This document shows, one piece after another, positions 32,179 through 36,772 of a stretch of 36,772 bases of DNA. The notes under the pieces are model-generated. The model saw nothing but the letters and a program-made list of their open reading frames with translations, was not told where the DNA came from and searched no databases. Origin of the DNA: Syntrophaceae bacterium UBA2210 (GTDB lineage Bacteria; Desulfobacterota; Syntrophia; Syntrophales; UBA2210). The stretch spans positions 4,307 to 41,078 of the forward strand of contig DCUQ01000041.1 of the NCBI GenBank assembly GCA_002327865.1, read 5' to 3'. Both the position numbers and the translations under genes were made by a program. Within the stretch, counting starts at the first letter, position 1. Every line of letters begins with the position of its first letter.

Positions 32179-33327
32179 CTACCATTCCACTTCGAGGTTT
32201 TTTATCGCCGTTGTTTCTTCTCCCCGTTCACTCTTGACCGTATCTATCCCACGTCCGACAACCCCTTTTGTCGTCGCATATGAGAGAGCCGTTTCTTCAG
32301 TTATAAGTCCATCCCGGTATAACCTGATTATGTACTCATCAAAGGTTACCATGCCGAAAGGATGTCCTGCTTCTATAATATCCTGGAATGTCTTGCCCTC
32401 CGATTCTCCATGAATAATGGTATCCTTGACCCGCAGATTGGTTTTGAGGATTTCAAAAGCGGCGACTCTTCCTCCTCCCACTTTAGGAAGAAGTTTCTGA
32501 CATATTATCCAGCGAATGGTATCGGCCAGACGTGCCCTGATCTGGGATTCTTCATCCAGGGGAAACATGCCGATAATACGGTTTATTGTCTGTCCCGCAT
32601 TCATCGTGTGGAGAGAACTGAATACGAGGTGCCCTGTTTCCGCTGCGCTCATGCCTATTTCCATCGTTTCTCTGTCACGCATCTCACCGACGAGTATAAC
32701 TTTGGGCGCCTGGCGCAACGCGGCCCGAAGCCCGTTTGCGAAACTCGCAAAATCAATCCCGAGCTCCCGCTGATTAAAGGTCGCTTCCTTATGCGAATGC
32801 CTGTATTCCACAGGATCTTCGAGTGTTATTACATGAACCGGCCGTTTCTCATTTATCTCATCCAAAACGGCGGCAAGCGATGTTGTCTTACCTGTTCCGG
32901 TAGCACCGACAAACAACACAAATCCGTTTCTTTCCCCGGGGATTTCGTGAAATACCTTCGGAAGCCCTAATTCTTCACATGTAGGCACCTTATCTTCCAG
33001 TTTTCTCAGCACGGTGGAATAATGATTGCCCTGAGAAAAAATATTGATCCTGAATCTTGCCTTTCCATGCAATTCATAGGAAACATCACAGGAACCTTCT
33101 TCGATAAGATCCCTCATAAGCCTGCGATCCCCTCTTATGAGATTCAGGGCGAATATCTCCGCCTGAAACGGCGTTATTTCGGGCAAGGGAAAACCAAGAT
33201 CGACAGCCTTCAATTCCCCGGAACTCTCCACCTGAGGAGGTTTTCCTACCGTGATGTTCAGATCGGAGATGTCCTTATGGGAATCGAGCATACTGGTAAG
33301 TATATAGTCAATATCCTGCTGTTTCAT
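32179..33327 (-). CDS. PilT/PilU-family retraction ATPase (second copy)
   Basis: This 382-residue hexameric-type ATPase has a PAS-like N-domain and a RecA-like core: Walker A GATGTGKTT, Asp box VITLEDPVEY, Walker B VILVGEMRDRET and His box GHLVFSSLHTMNA. The AIRNLIRE-type motif of true PilT is replaced by LRVKDTIIHGESEG, so it is closer to PilU or PilT2. Such accessory ATPases help PilT depolymerise type IV pili. A GGGGAG site lies six bases before the ATG. It lies between pilT and the receiver gene. No pilin or pilus assembly genes are in the window. Confidence 0.85.
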   Translation of the reverse strand: MKQQDIDYILTSMLDSHKDISDLNITVGKPPQVESSGELKAVDLGFPLPEITPFQAEIFALNLIRGDRRLMRDLIEEGSCDVSYELHGKARFRINIFSQGNHYSTVLRKLEDKVPTCEELGLPKVFHEIPGERNGFVLFVGATGTGKTTSLAAVLDEINEKRPVHVITLEDPVEYRHSHKEATFNQRELGIDFASFANGLRAALRQAPKVILVGEMRDRETMEIGMSAAETGHLVFSSLHTMNAGQTINRIIGMFPLDEESQIRARLADTIRWIICQKLLPKVGGGRVAAFEILKTNLRVKDTIIHGESEGKTFQDIIEAGHPFGMVTFDEYIIRLYRDGLITEETALSYATTKGVVGRGIDTVKSERGEETTAIKNLEVEW

Positions 33328-33386
33328 GGCAATCTCCCCTCTTGATCAAACATTATAAATTATAAGGCAAGCAATCAAAGTTCTCT

Positions 33387-34469
33387 TTACACCTCCGTAA
33401 AGTCAGCGGGGGACGACTTTAAAAACATTCTGAACTTCGCCTTATCGTTAGACTTTATATACGCTTCTTCCGCGCTTATCCATCCCTTCTGAAGAAGACC
33501 CATGATAGAATCATCCAGTAATTGCATGCCATACTTCTTGCCTGTCTGTATCGTCGAGGGAATCTGAAAAGTCTTGGAGTCGCGTATCAGGTTACGTACC
33601 GCCGGTGTGGCAATCATTATTTCGAGCGCGGCGCACCGGCCCTGTTTGTCAACCCGCTTGAAAAGGACCTGTGACAGAACGGCGCGTATGGAGTCCGCCA
33701 GTGTCGATCTGATCTGCATCTGTTCATTGGCAGGGAACACTTCTATAAGACGGTCTACCGTCTTCGAAGCGTTTGACGTATGAACGGTCCCGAACACCAG
33801 ATGCCCGGTTGAAGCCGCTTCGATGGCAAGAGATATTGTTTCAAGATCTCTCAATTCCCCCACAAGAATGATATCGGGATCTTCTCTCAACGCACCGCGG
33901 AGAGCGGAGGCAAACGACACCGTATGCAACCCTACCTCTCGCTGGTTGATAATACACTCCTTGCTCTCATGGACAAACTCGATAGGATCCTCGATGGTAA
34001 TGATATGATCCTTGCGAGTCCTGTTTGCTTCATCGATAATAGCGGCCAGCGTTGTCGATTTTCCGCTTCCGGTCGGCCCCGTAACCAGGACAAGCCCCCG
34101 TGGAAGCGACGCCAGTTTGGCGGTAACCGAGGGAAGCCCAAGCTGCATCGTCGTGAGAATCTTGCTCGGTATCTCTCTGAACACGGCTGCCACACCTACT
34201 CTCTGTTGAAAGAAATTTGCCCGATACCGTGCAAGGTTTGGTATTTCGTATGCGAAATCCACATCGCCCGTTTCTTCGAATTTTTTGATCTTATGCTCAG
34301 GTGTTATTTCATACAGCATGGCCTTCAACTCATCGGTCTCCAGCGGGGAATATTTCACCCGTTCCATCTCACCCCTGATCCTCAAGGCGGGCTGTTGTCC
34401 GGCAATGAGATGAAGGTCCGACGCGCCCTGCTCATTCATTAATTTGAAGAAAGCGTCTATCTTAGCCAT
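33387..34469 (-). CDS. pilT: Type IV pilus retraction ATPase PilT
   Basis: The 360-residue protein starts MAKIDAFFKLMNEQGASDLHL, standard for PilT. It has Walker A GPTGSGKST, the Asp box IITIEDPIEF, Walker B DIILVGELRDLET, the His box GHLVFGTVHTSNA, and the PilT-specific PAVRNLIRDSKTFQI segment needed for retraction. The frame extends nine codons upstream, but that stretch is simply the GGAGGAGGAGGAG ribosome binding site; the ATG at 34469 is the clear start. PilT depolymerises pili from the inner membrane base. It heads the operon pilT, second pilT-family gene, receiver. Confidence 0.94.
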   Translation of the reverse strand: MAKIDAFFKLMNEQGASDLHLIAGQQPALRIRGEMERVKYSPLETDELKAMLYEITPEHKIKKFEETGDVDFAYEIPNLARYRANFFQQRVGVAAVFREIPSKILTTMQLGLPSVTAKLASLPRGLVLVTGPTGSGKSTTLAAIIDEANRTRKDHIITIEDPIEFVHESKECIINQREVGLHTVSFASALRGALREDPDIILVGELRDLETISLAIEAASTGHLVFGTVHTSNASKTVDRLIEVFPANEQMQIRSTLADSIRAVLSQVLFKRVDKQGRCAALEIMIATPAVRNLIRDSKTFQIPSTIQTGKKYGMQLLDDSIMGLLQKGWISAEEAYIKSNDKAKFRMFLKSSPADFTEV

Positions 34470-34516
34470 ACATGCTCCTCCTCCTCCAACGGGCATTATG
34501 CATTGCAGAAGTTTAA

Positions 34517-34544
34517 CCTATAGAAGAAAGGAGATAATTGTCAA
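34517..34544 (-). promoter_or_regulatory. Promoter for the pilT operon
   Basis: On the minus strand TTGACA (34539-34544) is followed after 16 bp by TATAGG (34517-34522). Transcription would start near 34510, giving a leader of about 40 nt with the strong pilT ribosome binding site. Confidence 0.55.
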
Positions 34545-34700
34545 GAAATAAGAACAAAACAACACCATTTCGGCACAACGCATCTTACCAGGGTCGATCG
34601 CAAATCGAGCGAATGTAACCATCTGGTCCTCACAGGATAGTGGAAACACTTATTCTACGATTTTAAGCAAAAGATATATGGATTGTCTTTCATGAAACTT

Positions 34701-34961
34701 TCAACGTCGCTTCTGTTTATTCAGAGCTTCCGCGATGTCGAGTATGGTTGCAATCTTGTTCTCCGGCGGTCGATTAAAACAGCGATCCCACTCCTGAGGG
34801 GTAAGTTTCTCTTTAAGAAAGGATTCCACCGGGAAATATCCCTGCCAGCAGTTGATAACACGCGGGCATGGCAGGTCTCCCCTTTCCTGCATGCAATAAC
34901 CAAAGGTGACCTCTCCGCCAAGTCTGGGACACCTGATCTCTAAATCGTTATATTTCTCCAT
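34701..34961 (-). CDS. Small four-cysteine protein, putative metal-binding
   Basis: The 86-residue protein has four cysteines in its first 40 residues (C11, C23, C32, C38) with the arrangement C-x11-C-x8-C-x5-C, embedded in RCPRLGGEVTF and LPCPRVINCW. This suggests a zinc site or an iron-sulphur site. The remainder is a basic helical tail. I do not recognise a named family. No strong ribosome binding site is seen, but the cysteine pattern and codon use look like a genuine gene. It is isolated, with 200 bp to the pilT start region and 283 bp to trpB. Confidence 0.6.
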   Translation of the reverse strand: MEKYNDLEIRCPRLGGEVTFGYCMQERGDLPCPRVINCWQGYFPVESFLKEKLTPQEWDRCFNRPPENKIATILDIAEALNKQKRR

Positions 34962-35244
34962 TCGCTATGATACCTACCCGGATAATTCGGAGCTGAAAAA
35001 GCAATTTTTAATTTTGAATGTTTAATTAAGAACATTACTACGAAAACACAGAAAATAAAAATTTGATTTCGAGCTTTATTTTTAAGGCTTCATTGTGGTT
35101 CTTGATTCTTCAGCATTTCACTCGAACCCTCGATTTCTCGACCCCTTGAACCCTTCCGGTAACTACAGCCAATCGGGAGATCGCCCATTAGCCGGTATCA
35201 CCGGGAGAAATTTCATTAATTCCCCCCGGCGAATTATCTCCGAT
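34962..35244. other. Intergenic region with octamer repeats and hairpins
   Basis: No gene is visible. The right half has a pyrimidine-rich tandem run (35122-35153). CCGGT-ATC-ACCGG lies at 35192-35204. A 12-position imperfect hairpin (35201-35212 with 35218-35229, two mismatches) sits 15 nt beyond the trpB stop on the minus strand and may terminate that gene, although no T-run follows. The left half is AT-rich. Confidence 0.4.
35122..35153. repeat. Imperfect tandem octamer repeat
   Basis: Four consecutive 8-mers, TCGAACCC, TCGATTTC, TCGACCCC and TTGAACCC, share the pattern T-Y-G-A-N-Y-Y-C. They lie in the gap between trpB and the four-cysteine gene. Confidence 0.4.
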
Positions 35245-36606
35245 TTACGGTTTAGGATATTGCCCGACTGTCTTTCTAGCCCTTTCGATTTCGCTTTCCG
35301 GAAGTTCATAGTTTGTAAGTTTTCCCGAAAGATATGCGTCGTACGAGGCAAGATCTACAAGCCCGTGACCGCTCCAGTTGAAAAGAATTACCTTTTCTTT
35401 TCCCTCTTCCCTGGCGCGCATAGCTTCATCTGCGACGGCCGCGATAGCATGATGCGTTTCCGGGGCGGGTATAAAGCCCTCCGTTCGCGCCCATTTCAGA
35501 CCCATATCGAAGGTCTCGAGCTGATTATAGGCTCTCCCTTCAATGAGGTTCTCCTTTACAAGATGGCTGATGATCGGTGCCATACCATGATATCTGAGGC
35601 CGCCGGCGTGAATAGGAGCGGGAACAAAATCATGGCCCAGAGTGTGCATGGCCAGCAGAGGTGTCGTCATTGCGAGATCACCGAAATCATAAGCGAACGG
35701 CCCACGGGTTATTGTCGGACAAGATGAAGGTTCCGCGGCAATGATCGATACGTTTTTACCGTGAATCTTATCCCTCGCAAATGGCAGGCATAACCCGGCA
35801 AAATTGCTTCCTCCGCCCGCACACCCGATCACGACATCGGGATACTCGCCGATTTTTTCCATCTGTTTTTGCGCTTCCTGTCCGATAATCGTCTGATGTA
35901 ACAGGACATGGTTCAGCACGCTCCCGAGCGAGTAGCGCGCATCCTGCTGTCCCATCATATCTTCGATCGCCTCACTTATCGCGATACCCAGGCTTCCCGG
36001 TGAATCGGGATTCTCGGCAAGTATTTTCCTCCCCGTTTCCGTCAGGTTACTCGGGCTGGGAAAGCAACTCGCACCCCATGTCTGCATCATCAACCGCCGG
36101 TACGGCTTCTGGTCATAACTGACTCTAACCATGAATACTCTGCACTCAAGACCGAACATATTACAGGCCATGCTCAGTGCACTTCCCCACTGACCGGCAC
36201 CTGTCTCGGTCGAAATCTTTTTTATCCCGAATTCTTTATTATAATACGCCTGGGCGACGGCGGTATTCGGTTTGTGAGAACCTGCCGGACTTACTCCCTC
36301 GTTTTTGTAATAGATCTTTACCGGCGCATCCAGCAGTTTCTCAAAATTGTATGCACGGTAGAGCGGACTGGGCCGCCATATAAGATACTTTTCCAGAACT
36401 TCTTCAGGGATATCTATCCACCGTTCCGTACTCATCTCCTGCTCGATGAGATTCATGGGAAAGATAGCCGACATATCTTCAGGACTCAAGGGTTTCCCCG
36501 TGCCCGGATGAAGAGGCGGACTCATGGGGGTCGGCATATCAGCCAGAATATTATACCACTGCCGCGGCATCTCATCTTCGTTCAGGAATACTTTTACCTG
36601 CTTCAT
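35245..36606 (-). CDS. trpB: TrpB2-type tryptophan synthase beta chain
   Basis: The 453-residue PLP enzyme condenses indole with serine (or phosphoserine) to tryptophan. The catalytic lysine is K112 in AGSHKPNTA, and the phosphate-binding loop is [10 protein letters not shown]. The long N-terminus with the [19 protein letters not shown] segment, [13 protein letters not shown], and the length place it in the TrpB2 subgroup, which usually lacks a TrpA partner next door; none is present here. A strong AAGGAGG site precedes the ATG. The upstream gap holds two repeat copies and no recognisable T-box or trp leader. Confidence 0.92.
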   Translation of the reverse strand: MKQVKVFLNEDEMPRQWYNILADMPTPMSPPLHPGTGKPLSPEDMSAIFPMNLIEQEMSTERWIDIPEEVLEKYLIWRPSPLYRAYNFEKLLDAPVKIYYKNEGVSPAGSHKPNTAVAQAYYNKEFGIKKISTETGAGQWGSALSMACNMFGLECRVFMVRVSYDQKPYRRLMMQTWGASCFPSPSNLTETGRKILAENPDSPGSLGIAISEAIEDMMGQQDARYSLGSVLNHVLLHQTIIGQEAQKQMEKIGEYPDVVIGCAGGGSNFAGLCLPFARDKIHGKNVSIIAAEPSSCPTITRGPFAYDFGDLAMTTPLLAMHTLGHDFVPAPIHAGGLRYHGMAPIISHLVKENLIEGRAYNQLETFDMGLKWARTEGFIPAPETHHAIAAVADEAMRAREEGKEKVILFNWSGHGLVDLASYDAYLSGKLTNYELPESEIERARKTVGQYPKP

Positions 36607-36650
36607 ACTATTTCCTCCTTCTCCATATTACCCAACAGTATTATTGAATC

Positions 36651-36673
36651 TCCCCACAACAAGTTGCGGGGGA
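36651..36673. repeat. Hairpin repeat, copy B
   Basis: TCCCC (36651-36655) pairs with GGGGA (36669-36673) around ACAACAAGTTGCG. The sequence CTCCCC-N7-AAGTTGCGGGG resembles copy A (CTCCCC-N7-AAGTTGCGGGG). It lies about 45 bp upstream of the trpB start on the opposite side of the ribosome binding site. Confidence 0.5.
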
Positions 36674-36717
36674 TCTCCGACTGTTAAGGAATTTTTCATT
36701 TCTTATTCGCTCGCTAA

Positions 36718-36772
36718 CCCCGCCGCAAGCAGCGGGGAATGCGCTCGCTGTTCAGTTCAAAAGGCTGCTTCA
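36718..36772. repeat. Hairpin repeat, copy C (runs off the window)
   Basis: CCCCGC (36718-36723) pairs with GCGGGG (36732-36737). The following AATGCGCTCGCTGTTCAG matches the tail of copy A (AATGAGCGCGCTGCTCAA) closely. The unit probably continues beyond the window. Confidence 0.55.

Noticed and set aside
32362..32970. 202-codon plus-strand frame
   Set aside because: Antisense shadow of the second PilT-family ATPase.
31654..34469. Complete type IV pilus locus
   Set aside because: Only retraction-type ATPases and a receiver are present; no pilin, PilB, PilC or PilQ beside them. The prepilin-like genes in the window belong to the T2SS.
34470..34496. Nine-codon N-terminal extension of PilT (glycine run)
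   Set aside because: These codons are the GGAGGA repeats of the ribosome binding site of the real start.
35095..35727. 210-codon plus-strand frame
   Set aside because: Mostly antisense to trpB; the part in the gap has no ribosome binding site or motif.
36607..36772. T-box or trp leader before trpB
   Set aside because: The stems here are the dispersed CCCC/GGGG repeats; no T-box sequence, Trp-codon leader peptide or terminator was found.

Overview
The window looks like chromosomal DNA of a Gram-negative bacterium, most likely Thermodesulfobacteriota (the former Deltaproteobacteria). The reasons are a diderm type II secretion (T2SS) locus with a secretin, the GspN subunit typical of this group, a PilM-like GspL, intergenic hairpin repeats of a kind I associate with this group, and roughly 50% GC. 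The phylum call is inference; no rRNA or other marker gene is present.

Layout. Positions 1-31 are the 3' end of a tRNA (probably Leu), followed by a strong terminator. A GNAT acetyltransferase (minus) and two adjacent dynamin-like membrane GTPases (minus) follow. Divergent from them is the fructose-1,6-bisphosphate pair fbp-fba (plus). At 7087 an NCS2 nucleobase permease starts normally but is cut off near 7440, exactly where a convergent polar amino-acid ABC transporter cluster ends. That cluster (7440-10991, minus) encodes the ATPase, a periplasmic binding protein, and one polypeptide carrying two permease domains. A near-consensus Fur box lies inside it.

A divergent GpsA-like dehydrogenase (11229-12440) leads into the centrepiece, a nearly complete T2SS locus from 12544 to 28414 in the order F-G-H-[two antisense genes]-I-J-K-L-M-N-C-A-B-D-E. 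The antisense pair (14839-16952) encodes a CPBP/CAAX-type intramembrane protease and a polytopic membrane protein with C-terminal HEAT-like repeats. The prepilin peptidase (GspO) is not in the window. The products would form one machine: the GspE ATPase with GspF, L and M as inner-membrane platform, GspG-K as pseudopilus, GspC as connector, GspD as outer-membrane channel, and GspA/GspB as likely secretin-assembly helpers.

Downstream are an unaccompanied rfbB-type dehydratase, a small conserved gene, an intergenic repeat element flanked by 17-bp direct repeats, an overlapping coaE and Cam-type gamma carbonic anhydrase, a minus-strand operon of two PilT-family retraction ATPases with a degenerate receiver protein, a small four-cysteine protein, and a TrpB2-type tryptophan synthase beta chain. 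The window ends in two more hairpin repeats related to the one at 30041.

The observations I rate highest are the in-operon Fur box, the truncated permease junction, the paired GTPases with DxPD instead of DxxG, the antisense protease/HEAT module splitting the pseudopilin genes, and the receiver without a phosphoacceptor beside the PilT pair. I found no CRISPR array, insertion sequence, prophage or clear defence island.
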